Positions 1 to 12,340 are shown, numbered from the stretch's first letter. The stretch is DNA of 64,000 nucleotides from Cephalopachus bancanus (GCA_027257055.1 JAPVLO010000277.1:3348001-3412000), one strand, 5' to 3'. Numbers and translations are program-made. The notes: generated by a model from the sequence alone, not told the origin.

Positions 1-189
1 TCATTGGCATAAAAGAATTATTATCTCTGTTTTATAACTGGGAGAAAAGTACACAAACAATCTGAAAATGGATTAATAAGATTTTTTTTTACTAAAAGAA
101 CACACTTCAGCATGGATACAAACAAGAAAGCACTGAGAAAGACAAATGCTGCAAATATAGCAATTTAAGGTCATTCTCAAGGCTTGTTT

Positions 190-515
190 CATACCTGATT
201 GAGCAATCCTCATACAACCTCATTCTGCACATCCTGCTTCTACCACCAGCTACATCACTCTTGCTCTTCTCAAGCAACCCAAATCCTATTGCTCTCTAGG
301 GCCCCACACCAATGTCACTTCAGAGTTTCCTCTCTTTGCACGATCTCCTCTGTGTCCTCCCTGTACTTGGTACCCATCTCTTGCGTGACTTTTCAAAACA
401 GACTTCTTCAGAATGAGACCACCAGACCTAGAATCTTATCTTTCCCTACTCTGCAGCACTGGGCACAGTGTTTGGTGCACAGAGGATGTTTCTTTTAAAT
501 AAAGAAACGCTATGG
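190..515 (+). repeat. Possible L2-type LINE 3' relic
   Basis: Pyrimidine-rich text ending in a 'cagcactgggcacagtg' style tail followed by AATAAA-like sequence resembles an old L2 or MIR end. An open frame of 99 codons crosses it but shows no protein features. Weak identification. Confidence 0.35.
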
Positions 516-634
516 AGATTTCTTTAGGATGAAGCTTAAGAATACCAAAAATGGTAACTCTTCAGAAGTTTCCCTTTGAGGAGACCTGGAATTCCTTCTG
601 AAAGTTCTTATTTAATATTTTTTGCTCTATTTAG

Positions 635-865
635 TGGTTGGAGGAGCATATCTACTAAATACCTACTATGTATGTCATGTACCACACTGAGCACTTTACA
701 GTGGGCATTGTTTAGCATTAAATCACAGCACTCCTATAAGATAGGTATGATTATTATAGCCATTTTATAGTAAGCAATTTGCCTAAGGATACACACCTGG
801 TGAAAGAGAGTCAAGTCTGAAGCCCTGGTCGTTTTAACTCCAAAGTCTGTGTTTTTAACTACTAT
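635..865 (-). repeat. MIR SINE
   Basis: Reads as the reverse of MIR: 'ctactatgtatg', a 'gagcactttaca' core, 'attttatag', then 'gcctaaggatacacac'. An ancient mammalian SINE. Confidence 0.75.
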
Positions 866-1874
866 GTGATCAGAAGCAAACAAAAAGATAATATAAAAAT
901 GTACCAACTATTTGACATTTAAGGCAGATAATTCATTTAAGTTTCATTACCTCTTTCAATCTTTATCTTTGGATACGTATGACTTTTTACATTATAATGA
1001 TACACCCTGTTTCTCCTTTTGCTAACATTATTTCATTTATATTTGTCTTCAAATGTACATAGGCCACACCTGTCATTTTACCATGCTATTCTCCTTAATA
1101 AATTCATCACCATTGACTTAGCAACTTGCTACAAAACTATCATACTTAAATGTAAAAAAGCTGAAAAAATTTCACTGAATTTCCTATCTAAATAAAATCA
1201 CCATCTTGGTAAGACACATGACCTCCTTTGATCCTAATTGTGAAGCAGATACTTTCTTCAGCTAGTTCATTCAACTCAGCAAAAAATGTATCATTCAATT
1301 TAGCAAAAAATGTAACAAAGAAGAAAATAAAAGTTTCTTTGCAACTGTAAAGCACTGAAGAAAGTTTGAGAGAGAAATGGAAAAATAAGAGAAGCCAATT
1401 TCTTCTAAGCAGTAAGCAGGTGACTTTTTAGTTTTCTCATTCTGTAAGGAGGAAAGAAGTAATTCTAACTTCCAAGACTGATAAAAAGGTGGGTGAACAA
1501 TGATTTCTTTGCATTTTCAGATTGCAACACCCTCAAAATGCTTGGTTGCTATAATGTATAAACAGAAATTGAGAGAACCAGAATATAAACTGATTGCTAA
1601 ACAAGGTACTAAGATAGATTATGAGGATATAGTCTTGAGAGAACTGGTCGCCTGACAGAACTTTGTTATCATGGAGGTGATTTTGTTTTATCGAAGTTAG
1701 ACTGTTCATGTGGCTATGCTAAGCACCAATTATTTCCCAAATATTTAATCCTAAAATGGAAAATATTTTCCTATCCAAAGCTATGGACTCTCAGAAGAAA
1801 CAAATGTTCCACACTACACAAAAAACTATTTAGAATTATAGAGTGATAAAATTTTAAGAACTTGAAAGACCCTT
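866..1874. other. Unique HMBOX1 intron
   Basis: AT-rich sequence up to the L1 target site. I see no exon, RNA gene or clear repeat. Confidence 0.6.
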
Positions 1875-1889
1875 AGAAATTATGTAACA
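1875..1889. repeat. Left target-site duplication of the full-length L1
   Basis: AGAAATTATGTAACA here is repeated exactly at 8276-8290, just after the L1 A-rich tail. Confidence 0.93.
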
Positions 1890-3225
1890 TGGAGGGGAAC
1901 CAAGATGGCGACAGCATAGGTGAACTCATGAGATTCTCCAAACGTGAGTTCCCAAAAAGACTCTTACTTTTCCTCCCCCATCCCCCAGCCCACCACCAGC
2001 AGCGCTGGTCCGAGGCCCAGGGACTTCGGTCACACGCAGGACTGGATACTGCAGCCCCCTGCTGCTGCTATTCCACCACATGCATGGGAATCTCGGGTCT
2101 CAGCTCGCGCCCTGGCTACATCGTCTCCTGCACAGCACCCAGCACCAAGCCGCCGGTCACTCAGGGGGGCTCTGGGCGCCCGCCCCTCAGAGACACTGGT
2201 CCCATTCCTGGCTGAAGTACCCTGTGGGGGACCCAGGGCCACTCTCACCGCTCACCGCCTGCCCGTTGGAGCTTTGGAGCTCTGGAGCTCCGGGTCCACC
2301 CTGGATGAGGCACTCAGTGCGTGACCCCAAGCTTGCGGACTCAGAGAAGCGGAGAGAAAGGGATCTATGAAAGAGAATCTTCCTCCGCCTTTCTCCAGGC
2401 AGAGTTTTCCATTGCCCACCTATCAACAAACTCCACCTCGGTTCCTAAGGTAACGTTGCTAAACAGAAGACAAAGCCCCAACCCTAAGCTGAATCAGATA
2501 AAAGCAACTCCCAGGCAGCCAAACCCAAGCTGTGAGTAAACCTAGCTGCCTGCAAAGGAAAAACAAAGGGGAGAGGCCGGAGATCAGAGCTGAAGTGATT
2601 TTAGTCTGATCTCTTATTGTGACTTATGATTTTATCATTTTGACTGTTTATTTTGATCACGTTCGTTGTTTGCCTTCTGACTTACACTGTTTCATGTTTA
2701 TACTGATCTGTCTCTGTGTAGCTATCAGTATTCTTTAGGGAATCTTTCTTACGTGTCTTCTTCCACTTCTCTCCAGCCTTGTGTCTCTTTCTCTTCTGAT
2801 AGTTGGTATGTATGTCTGTTTTCCCTCTTGCTCTTCTCTCTCTCTAACTTCCTATTGACCCCCTCCTTCCTCCATTATCTTCCGCTTTAAACCCACATTT
2901 TAATCTAGGAACCAAGACTACATACTGCTGAACAGACAGATTGTAAGGCAGAGGGAAAAAGGTTCCAGTGTGCTCATACACCTGTTTGTGGATGCTAGAA
3001 TCAACATATACATTCTGAACCACAGCTTTCCTCTCAATTAAACCTCAAAACGGCAAAAAGTACAGATTGCAGCCTACACTCCAGCCTCAAAAGTGAACAA
3101 AGTCAGAAGATCCTCATAAGGAACAACAGGATATTGCAGAAGAGAAATAAAAGCAACCCACCCTCCCTCAAAAACAGAATTAAAGAAGGGGAGGGAAAGG
3201 AGGAGAGAGAGAAAAATCTACACAA
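1890..3225 (+). promoter_or_regulatory. L1 5' UTR with internal Pol II promoter
   Basis: The 1.3 kb before ORF1. A YY1-type CAAGATGGCG lies at 1901-1910, only about ten bases from the element start, as in human L1. From about 1980 to 2350 the sequence is GC-rich with several CpGs, unlike the AT-rich surroundings; after that it is AT-rich and then purine-rich up to ORF1. The promoter role is inferred from position and from knowledge of L1 biology. Open frames on either strand here are short and not convincing as genes. Confidence 0.8.
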
Positions 3226-4187
3226 ATGAAGAAAAACCAAAAGAACAGTATGGGTCTCCCCCAGACCCCTGGAAGGGCAGACACTGAGAAAACTGACTTC
3301 GGAATGCAAACAATGAAGAGCCCACAGAATGAAGGGTCTCAAACTAAAAACCTAGATATCAAGACATTAATGGAGAGATTAAAAAGAATTGAGGAGACAC
3401 AAGAAGAAACTAGGAAGGAGCTGATATCTGAGATAACGTAATAAAAAATACTGTGAATGAAATAAATAACAAACTGATAAGCATGGAAAGCAGAAATTAC
3501 CCAAGCAGAAGAAACAATCTCAGAGCTTGAGGATCAAAATATAGAACTAATTCAAGCTCTTAAAAACACAGAAAACAAGCTCAAAATGACAGAACAAAAC
3601 CTTCTAGAGATGAGCGATTACTTCAAGAGACCAAACTTAAGAGTAATTGGCATTCCCGAGGCAGAAAGAGAGACAGAGACCATACTGGAACAAACTTTCC
3701 ATGAGATCATTCAAGAAAATTTCCCTTATCTAATCAGTGATGCAAAAATTCAAACACAAGAGATTCAGAGAACCCCTGCAAGACAACAAATGAGAAGACC
3801 AACTCCTAGACACATAATAATTCGCCTAAACAAAGTAGGCACAAAAAAAAAAATCCTAAAGGCAGCAAGATAAAAAGGCCAGATCACCTACCATGGAAGA
3901 CCAATCAGAATAGCAGCAGATTTAACTGCAGAAACCCTGCAGGCTAGGAGAGCTTGGAGCCCAATCTTCAAAGTCCTAAAAGATAAACAATTTCAACCAA
4001 GAATAACTACCCGGCCAAGCTAAGCTTCATCAGCGAGGGAGAATTAAAATCTTTCCCAGATATCCAATCCCTAAGACCTTATGCTGCCACCAAGCCACCT
4101 CTACATGAAACACTTAAGAAAGTACTAAACACAGAAGAAAAGGAAAAAAGAACAACGTTCTTCACAAGAGTACAGGGAAGAGAATAA
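3226..4187 (+). pseudogene. L1 ORF1 (RNA-binding chaperone), broken
   Basis: Decayed copy of the L1 ORF1 protein, which trimerises and coats L1 RNA. It starts MKKNQKNSMG at 3226. The first segment runs to a stop at about 3442 and includes the coiled-coil start (MERLKRIEETQEETRKEL). After frameshifts, a second open piece at 3586-3873 has the RRM signature KRPNLRVIGIPE and the C-terminal-domain words PRHIIIRL and KILKAAR. Recognisable C-terminal sequence continues to about 4187 in other frames. Human ORF1p is 338 residues; the total span fits a full-length ORF damaged by small indels and stops. Confidence 0.9.
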
Positions 4188-4280
4188 AATATATATGAAC
4201 CAACCCCAAAACCAAAAGAAAGACAAAAAAAAAAAAAAACAAAACAGCAAGTGGAAGAACAACGACTCTATAAGAACTCT

Positions 4281-7200
4281 ATGATAGGGACGAACTCTCA
4301 CATTTCAATAATTAGCCTGAATATGAATGGACTAAACGCACCACTGAAAAGACATAGAATGGCAAAATGGATAAAGTATCACCAGGCAACAATATACTGC
4401 CTTCAAGAGACCCATCTCACTAGAACGGACATACACAGACTCAAAGTAAGAGGATGGGAAACAAATTTTCAGGCGAATGGAACACAAAAGAAAGGAGTAG
4501 TTGCGATCCTAATTTCAGACAAAATACCATTTAAGCTATCAAAAATTTAAAAAGATACAGAGGGCCACTACATAATGAGAAAAGGTTCACTCCATCAACA
4601 AGAAATATCTATCCTAAACATATATGCTCCCAACATAGGTGCGCCAACTTTCATAAAGCAACTTCTAGGAAAACTAAAGAAAGATATTGACTCTAATACC
4701 ATCATAACTGGGGACTTTAATACCCCACTCACAACCCTAGAAAGATCATCAGGAAAAAATTCAGCATGGAGATCCGGAACCTCAATGTGACTCTGGACCA
4801 AATGGACTTGATTGATACCTGCAGAACACTCCATCCAAGACCACAGAATACACATTCTACTCATCACCGCATGGAACGTATTCTAAGGTCGACCACATAA
4901 TTGGCCATAAATCAAGCATAAGCAAATTTAAAAGGACCGAACTTCTACTATGCACCTTCTCGGATCACAGTGGAATAAAAATAAACATTGACACCAACAA
5001 GGTCCCCCCAAAATCCACAAAGACATGGACACTAAACAACATGATGCTAAACAACTCCTGGGTCAATGATGAAATCAAAACAGAGATCAAAAGATACCTG
5101 GAAACAAATGAAAATGAAGAAACATCTTACCAAAATCTCTGGGACGCCTTAAAAGCTGTAGTAAGAGGGGAATTTGCATCCCTACAAACACACATGAAGA
5201 AAATGAAAGGAACAGAAATTAACAGCCTAACAAGTCACCTAAGGAAGCTGGAAAAGCAAGACCACAAAAACCCTAATTTCAGCAGAAGAATCCAGATCAC
5301 CAAAATAAAAGCCCAAATCCAGGACATAGAAAACAAAAAGATAATAGAAAAAAATCAATGAAACAAAAAGCTGGTTCTTCGAAAGGATAAACAAGATCGA
5401 TGGTCCTCTAGCTAGACTGACCAAGAAAAAAAGAGAAAAAACCCAAATAAGCACAATCAGAAACACAAAAGATGAAGTCACATCTGACCCTGAAGAAATA
5501 CAAAAGATCATTAGAGACTACTACATACACTTGTATGGAAACAAACTTGAAAACCTTAAGGAAATGAAGGACTTTCTGACATCACACAACCTACCTAGGT
5601 TGAAACAAAAAGAAATTGAGACCCTAAATAGACCAATAACAATCAAGGAAATCGACTACGTAATAAGAAAACTACCTACAAAAAAAAGCCCTGGTCCAGA
5701 TGGCTTTCCAGCAGAATTCTACAAGACATTTAAGGAGGAGCAATACCAATCCTACTGAAGGTATTCATTCCAGGTGATTGAAAAAGACGGAACTCTTCCC
5801 AAATCATTTTATGAAGCCAACATCACATTGATACCCAAGTCAGGTAAAGACAAAGAAAGAGAACTACAGGCCAATATCTTTGATGAACATAGATGCTAAA
5901 ATTCTCAACAAGATCCTAGCAAACCGGATACAACAATACATCTCAAAAATCATCCATCATGACCAAGTAGGCTTCATTCCTGGGATACAAGGCTGGTTCA
6001 ACATTCGTAAAACCATAAATGTAATTAAATACATCAACAGATGTCAAAATAAAAAACACATGATTATATCATTACATGCAGAAAAAGCTTTTGATAAAAT
6101 CCAGCACCCCTTCTTGATAAAAACCCTCAAACATCTAGGCATACGGGGAACATACCTCAAAATAGTAAAAGCCATCTACAAGAAGCCCATAGCCAGCATT
6201 TTCCTAAACAGACAAAAATTGGAACCATTTCCCCTGAAAACTGGAACAAGACAAGGATGCCCACTCTCACCCCTCCTGTTCAACATAGTATTGGAAGTCC
6301 TGGCTCAAGCAATCAGAGAAGAGGAGGCAATCAGGGGTATCCAAATAGGAAAAGAGGAAGTCAAGTTATCCTCTTTGCAGATGATATGATTGTGTACCTT
6401 GAAAACCCAAGAGAATCTGTCAAAAACCTCCTTACACTGATAAAGGCCTTTGGCAAAGTCTCAGGATACAAAATAAATGTGCAAAAGACAATCGCATTTC
6501 TTTACACCAATAATAAACAAACAGAAACCCAAATAAAAAACACAATTCCATTCACAATAGCCACAAAAAAACCAGAAATACCTTGGCATCTTCCTAACCA
6601 GAGATGTGAAAGACCTTTACAATGGAAACTACAAAACACTGCTCAAAGAAATCAAAGATGACACAAACAAGTGGAAAAACATCCCATGCTCATGGATTGG
6701 AAGAATCAACATTGTGAAGATGTCCATCTTACCTAAGGCAATCTACAAATTCAATGCAATACTCATCAAATTACCGGCAACATTCTTCTCAGACCTAGAA
6801 AAAACAACACAGGAATTCATATGGAAACACAAACGTCCAAGAATAGCCAGAACAATCCTCAGGAAAAAATAAAACAAAGTAGGTGGTATCACATTACCAG
6901 ACTTCAAACTTTACTATAAAGCTACAATCATCAAAACAGCTTGGTATTGGTATAGGAATAGGCATATAGATCAATGGAATAGAATTGAGATTCCAGAAGC
7001 AAAACCTCAATTTCTCAACCAACTCATCTTCAACAAAGCCTCCACTACCTACCACTGGGGAGAGGAAAACCTATTCAGTAAATGGTGCTGGGAAAACTGG
7101 CTGACCACATGCAGAAGATTGAAACAGGACCCTTATCTATCCCCATGCACAAAGGTTAACTTCAAATGGATCAGAGACCTAAATGTAAAACCTCAAACCA

Positions 7201-8046
7201 TAAGAACCTTAGAAAATGAAGGACATACCCTCATGGAAATCGGAACTGGCCTCCAATTTCTGAGCAAAACCCGAAACCCACAGATCATAAGAGAGAAGAT
7301 AGACAAGTGGGACCTTATTAAACTGACAAGCTTCTGCAAAGCCAAAGAAACCATCAAGAGAGCAGGGAGACAGCCTACAGACTGGGAAAAAGTATTTGCC
7401 AACACCAGGTCAGACAAAGGCTTAACATCTTTGATCTACAAGGAACTCAAACGTGCTGAAAAGAAAAAAAAAAACAACCCCATTATAAAATGGGCAAAAG
7501 ATATGAACAGACACTTCACAAAGGAAGACATCCGAGCAGCCAACAGACACAACACTGAGATACCACCTAACTCCAGCCAGAATGGCAATTATCAACAACT
7601 CAAAAAATAACAGCTGTTGGAGAGGGTGTGGCGAAAAGGGAATACTTCTACACTGTTGGTGGGAGTGTAAACTAGTGCAACCTCTGTGGAAAGCAGTGTG
7701 GCGATTCCTAAAAGCTCTAAATATCAACCTCCCATATGACCCCGCAATCCTCCTACTGGGAATATATCCTGAAGAACTCATATCACTCTATCAAAAAGAT
7801 ACCTGCACACGTATGTTTATCGCAGCATTGTTCACAATAGCAAGAACCTGGAAGCAACCATGTTGCCTATCAAAAGAGGACTGGATTAAAAAAATGTGGT
7901 ACATATACACGATGAATACTATGCAGCCATAAAAAGGAACAAAATCATGAATTTCGCAGCAATCTGGATGGAACTAGAGTCTATAATACTGAGTGACCTC
8001 TCACAGAAACAAAGATCCGAGTATCACATGTTCTCACTCATATAAT
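4281..8046 (+). pseudogene. L1 ORF2 (endonuclease/reverse transcriptase), broken
   Basis: Decayed L1 ORF2. The start MIGTNSHISI at 4281 matches the usual ORF2 N-terminus. Endonuclease residues are visible: Asn14 in SLNMNG, Glu43 in LQETHL (codon 4407-4409), the Asp of TGDFN (4713-4715) and the Asp-His pair of SDHS (4963-4968). Reverse transcriptase motifs follow: [13 protein letters not shown] (about 5690), [13 protein letters not shown] (about 6080), [15 protein letters not shown] (about 6240) and FADD at 6374-6385. The Cys-rich C-terminal end is near 7615-7670, and the terminal MFSLI before the stop is near 8040. At least six stops or frameshifts break it (the first is TAA near 4548), so no functional enzyme can be made although most catalytic residues survive. 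Confidence 0.93.
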
Positions 8047-8275
8047 GGACCTTGAACATCCAATGTAATACTATAACAAAATGACTGACAGTAGTGGGAA
8101 ACTATTGGGTGGAGAGAGATGGGATCAACGGTAGCAAATATCTGTCTGGGGATGGGGAAACACCTCTTATCAATAGGGTGCCTGAATGAAACGTATTTGT
8201 ATACCTAACCCTTAACTGTACCCCAAAACATCATAATAAAAAATATTGGTAAAAAAAATTAAAAAAAAAAGAAAA

Positions 8276-8290
8276 AGAAATTATGTAACA
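8276..8290. repeat. Right target-site duplication of the full-length L1
   Basis: Exact copy of 1875-1889. Fifteen of fifteen identical bases suggest a fairly young insertion. Confidence 0.93.
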
Positions 8291-8320
8291 CTATTTGCTT
8301 TGAAAAATATATGTTTTTCC

Positions 8321-8614
8321 GGCCTCAGTGGCTCAGCCTGTAATCCTGTGCTTTGGGAGGCCGAGTTGAGTGGAATGCCTGAGCCCGTGGGTTCGCAACC
8401 CACCTGGGCAACTTGGCGAGACCTCGTCTCTGCAATAAATCAAAAAATTAGCTGGGCATGGTGGTGCGTGCCTGTAATTCCGGCTACTTGGAAGGCTGAG
8501 GCGGAAGGATCGCCGGAGCCCAGCAGGTCGAGGCTGCGGTGCCTGGGAGTGGCCACTGCACTCCAGTCTGGGCGACGGAGTGAGACTTCAACTCAAAAAA
8601 AAAAAGAAAGAAAA
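8321..8614 (+). mobile_element. Alu dimer, lineage-specific type
   Basis: Starts GGCCTCAGTGGCTCAGCC and ends in an interrupted A tail. The flanks share AAAAATATATGT. It has the short A box (CTCAGCC) and a T-arm-like B box at 8387-8403 (GTGGG/CCCAC stem). Confidence 0.92.
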
Positions 8615-10470
8615 AATATATGTCGACCAATTTGCTTTGAAAATGAAATAGGACTATAATACTTTATTCAAAATGTGTAAGAAACATTAAAGTGTATACT
8701 TTAGTTTTACATTATGATGAACTAAGCAACTAAGAACAGAGGTGGAAGGCAGAGGGTAAGCTTAAAAGAAAAGAAAGAGTGTGAGAAGAAAGAAGAAAGA
8801 AATGGAATGAATAGAAATTTTTCTGGCAAACTGAAGTACAGAATATGAGGAAGAGAAAGGTACAGGAAAGAGTTCAGGAGGGAAAAAGAAAGAATAAGGG
8901 GGTCTGAAAGAATGAGAGATAAATTAAAACAGAAAAAATTTGGAGTTAAAAGAAGGAAGGACCTTTGTCTTACTCATCTTTGTATTTCAATTCTTAGCCT
9001 AATACTTAGCCCACAGACAAATACTTAACAACAACAACAAAACAAGGAAGATAAAAGGCTGAGAAACTCAGTAATTGTTTTCCTTTTTTTTAAAAAAATC
9101 ATCTATTATCGTTCACAAGACTATGGTTTCAAAATAAGCAATGCAATCTCATTTCTTCTATGAATTTAACCAAGTTACCTGGGCTCTCTGATTTATAGGC
9201 TGTTGATTTAAACAACAAACTGTTAGAACTAGATGATCTTTAACGTCTCTTATTCTCTGCAGAAATGGTGACCAAATACAGGTAATTAAAATCAAAGGAA
9301 GATTCTTAGCTTAAACCTGGGTTTCTTAAACTGAATCAGTAGCCAGTAGATGTTGCTTATGTTTTTATAGAACAAAGGCAAACAGTCCCCCTTCATTGTT
9401 CACGATACGAGTTGCCAAAGAAACACCTGAATAGGCCTCAGTTTCTCAGAAGAGCAATATTAGAGAAGTATTTATAAGCATTTCTGCTCTAATTTTTTTC
9501 TGGCTAGGTGTAATCTCACTGAAATGGGAAGGATCTCTATCTCCATGAAATTCTGTATGGTATGATAATAAAAGATATGAACAAAATAGTATCACAACCA
9601 TAATACTAAAGGAAACTAAGGGTACTGTTAAGGAAGAAAAGGGGATTATTTTTGCATTTTACAAAGTAATAGAATTCTTTTCAGAGGTAAAGTTTCCTTT
9701 TTTTAAAGGGGAAAATTCTACTAGAAGTAAAGAAGTTATTTTTTAATGATAATTAAGGAAGTCTCAAATACTTACAGCAAGCAAGAAGCAAAAATATAAG
9801 AAAAGAAAACAGGACTTCATGAAATAGAGCAGAAGTGAAGGGAACTTCCTGGGTAAAATTTTAAAAATATCTCACTGTGGTAATTAAAGGTAATAAAAGA
9901 ATAACAGGAAGTGGCACTAAGAAAATAGGGCAAGTTAATATTATACGGAGATTGCTATAAAAGAACACAGAAGAAACTGATCTTCCAAAGTAACTTGAAA
10001 CTTGAACCAGGAGATTCTTTTGTCTTTTATTTACATATATGAAAGTATATGCCATATATCATCCTATCATCACAATTCAGTATATTTCAGAGTCAGAAGA
10101 CTAGGAAAAGGAATGTTTTCTGCAGGTCAGGTTTTGATGACTGGCAAAACACTAGCAAGATTGCAATGCAGTTGTCTGAACCACACCCAGTCTGCAGTTA
10201 AATACAGAATTTAGTTTCTGGAACTATTAGTCTTCTTAACCTTCACAGTCTAAGTATTCACTGAAAAACTTAAAAGTAAAAAGGAGAAAGGAAAGAGACT
10301 GAAACCAAAGTTCACGGTACTAATAAACTGTCCTGGGAAGAATTCCAAAATGCAGTAAAGACCAAGAGAATTAAATTACAGAAACCTCAAACAACGTTCT
10401 AGAAAAATGCTTTACAAGCCGATCTGTCTCTTCCATGCTAGTTCTCCCAGGATGTAGAACACTCTTGGAT
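8615..10470. other. Unique intron
   Basis: AT-rich, with purine-rich stretches near 8760-8960. No exon or clear repeat seen. Confidence 0.6.
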
Positions 10471-10484
10471 AAAATGCATTTGGT

Positions 10485-10769
10485 GAGCCAGGCTCGGTGG
10501 CTCAGCCTGTAATCCCGCGCCTTTGGGAGGCTGAGGTGAGTGGATTGCCTGAGCCCGCGGGTTCAAGACCCGCCTGGGCAGTGAGACCTCATCTCTACAA
10601 TAAATCAAAAAATCAGCCGGGCATGGTAGCGTGTGCCTGTAATTCCGGCTACTTGGAAGGCTGAGGCGGAAGGATCGCCGGAGCCCAGCAGGTCGAGGCT
10701 GCAGTGGCCAGGAGCGGCCACTGCACTCCAGTCTGGGCGACAGAGTGAGACTCCAACTCAAAAAAAAAA
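10485..10769 (+). mobile_element. Alu dimer, young lineage-specific type
   Basis: Flanked by the 14-bp duplication AAAATGCATTTGGT (10471-10484 and 10770-10783). A box TGGCTCAGCCTG at 10498-10509. B box inside a perfect 5+7+5 stem-loop at 10557-10573. Right-arm 9-bp inverted repeat GCAGTGGCC/GGCCACTGC at 10701-10724. Confidence 0.95.
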
Positions 10770-10944
10770 AAAATGCATTTGGTTACTAGATGCATGTCTT
10801 GAATTCAGATTTCGTACATATCAGGTTAATAACAGTGACACAAAATACTGAGCTATGATTCAATTTTGGTTTGTTATAGTATGGTGGTTGTGATGCTATT
10901 TTTGTTAATGAAGATACACTTTTATTTTAAGAACCTATTTTCAT

Positions 10945-11246
10945 GTTTTTTTCTTGTTTGTTTTCAGTCAGGGTCTTACTCTGTCTCACCCTGTAGCCTA
11001 GGTGGCACGATCATGGCTCACTGCAGCCTCAACTTCCCTAGGCTCAAGCAATCCTTCTGCTTCAGCCTCCCAAGTAGCTGGGACAATAGACATGTGCCAC
11101 CACACTTAGCTAATATTTTTTATTTTTTGTAGAGATTAGGTCTCAATATGTTGCCCAGGCTGGTCTTGAACTCCTGGCCTCAAGCAATACTCCCGCCTCG
11201 GCCTCCACAGTGCTGGGTTACAGGTTTGAGCCACCATGTCCAGCCA
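10945..11246 (-). mobile_element. Older Alu dimer (AluJ-like)
   Basis: Reverse Alu from a T-rich start to 'gagccaccatgtccagcc'. The standard ACGCC-type A box and higher divergence mark it as older than the lineage-specific copies. Confidence 0.88.
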
Positions 11247-11249
11247 TAA

Positions 11250-12090
11250 CCTATTTTTAGATGCTTAAATTTTGGAGGAAGAGACACTCTCAATTTAAGA
11301 TTTTTAATGCTGACTCCTTATCTGTTGGGGAGAATATTTTGGATTAATTTTTAAAAGTTGATTTGGAAACTAACGAAGGTTAAAACAACAAAGACAAAAA
11401 GTTCCCCTTATAATTTCAAAGGGTTCTGGGTTTTATTAATGACTTTGTTTTATATTACTCACTGAAGATGAACACGAAGAGAATCTAAGAAGAACTAAAA
11501 ATGTATTACCTAGTCTGTTTCCATAAAAAAAAAAAAAAAGCAATCGTTTTAATTACAAACAAGCACAGAGGTATTCATTTGCCTTCCTTAGCATTTCATT
11601 TGCATTTTCCTGGATACACCCAAACACAGGGTTATAATTCAGTCGCTCTGATTAAAAATAATAGTAATAAGTAACCTTTCCATACCAACTTGGCTTCAAA
11701 GCTGGTACTCTTAACTACTATAGTCTATTGCTTTTACCTATCATTGCTAAGTAGTCTCACGTTTATTCCTGTATCCAGTTGAGGCTTTTTTCCAAGTTTT
11801 CTCTTCCATCTTACTTAGTTGGGTTGAAACCTTATAAGGAAATTTGGAGGCCTCTTTTACCTTCCTCCTCTGAAACTAGAAAAGGTGCAGTCATCAGGTC
11901 TCATTCTTTTGTGTCTCAGTCATACGCCCTAACGCTCCGGACACATACCTGTTTTCAAAGTTAAAGGAATACCTAGCCTAAAACACTGAAAGATTAATAA
12001 GGTAAGAGTGCATCAGAAGTCTCACTCCTAGGCCATAAAGTTTCCAAAACTTCAGACATAAACTCTCTTTTCAGATCTACTAGGTTCATC
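11250..12090. other. Unique intron
   Basis: No exon or clear repeat recognised. Confidence 0.55.
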
Positions 12091-12099
12091 ATCCCTTCA

Positions 12100-12185
12100 C
12101 TTATTTCACCCTAAAATGTATCTATTCTATCCCTAGTACTTTGCCTCATGTGTAGCTAGTGAGTACTTTATTGAATGAATAAACA
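12100..12185 (+). repeat. Possible MIR/L2 tail
   Basis: 'tagtactttgcc' followed by 'attgaatgaataaac' resembles the 3' end of MIR or L2. Weak. Confidence 0.35.
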
Positions 12186-12269
12186 AAGAAACAGGTTTGA
12201 GTCTCACATTTACATGCATATTTCAGATATACAATATAGATGACTTTTTCACCTTGCAAATATATTTAA

Positions 12270-12340
12270 GGTAAGCCTAGCTTAGTGCTAACACATAGTA
12301 AATGCTTTATAAATAAATGAGTGAATAAATATTAGTCAGT
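12270..12340 (+). repeat. Possible MIR tail
   Basis: 'tagtgctaacacatagtaaa' followed by 'aaataaatgagtgaat' is the usual MIR 3' wording. Short. Confidence 0.4.

Larger units (their letters stand above)
1890..8275 (+). mobile_element. Full-length L1 retrotransposon, ORFs broken
   Basis: Complete LINE-1 of about 6.4 kb: 5' UTR, ORF1, A-rich spacer, ORF2, short 3' UTR, AATAAA at 8235-8240 and an A-rich tail. It is bounded by a perfect 15-bp target-site duplication (1875-1889 and 8276-8290), so both ends are exact and no 5' truncation occurred. The first bases carry a GAACCAAGATGGCG motif like the YY1 site at the start of other primate L1s. Both ORFs have stops and frameshifts, so this copy cannot move by itself. 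The 3' UTR does not resemble the human L1PA 3' UTR as I remember it, which points to a separate primate L1 lineage. It stands in the opposite orientation to HMBOX1. Confidence 0.95.

Noticed and set aside
2030..2429. Antisense open frames of 72-80 codons in the L1 5' UTR, possible ORF0-like gene
   Set aside because: Frames are short, overlap frames on the other strand, and arise easily in GC-rich DNA. No conserved start or splice context could be seen.
8246..8659. 137-codon frame across an Alu
   Set aside because: Alu sequence often yields long frames in sense and antisense. No support for translation; the same holds for frames in the other Alus.
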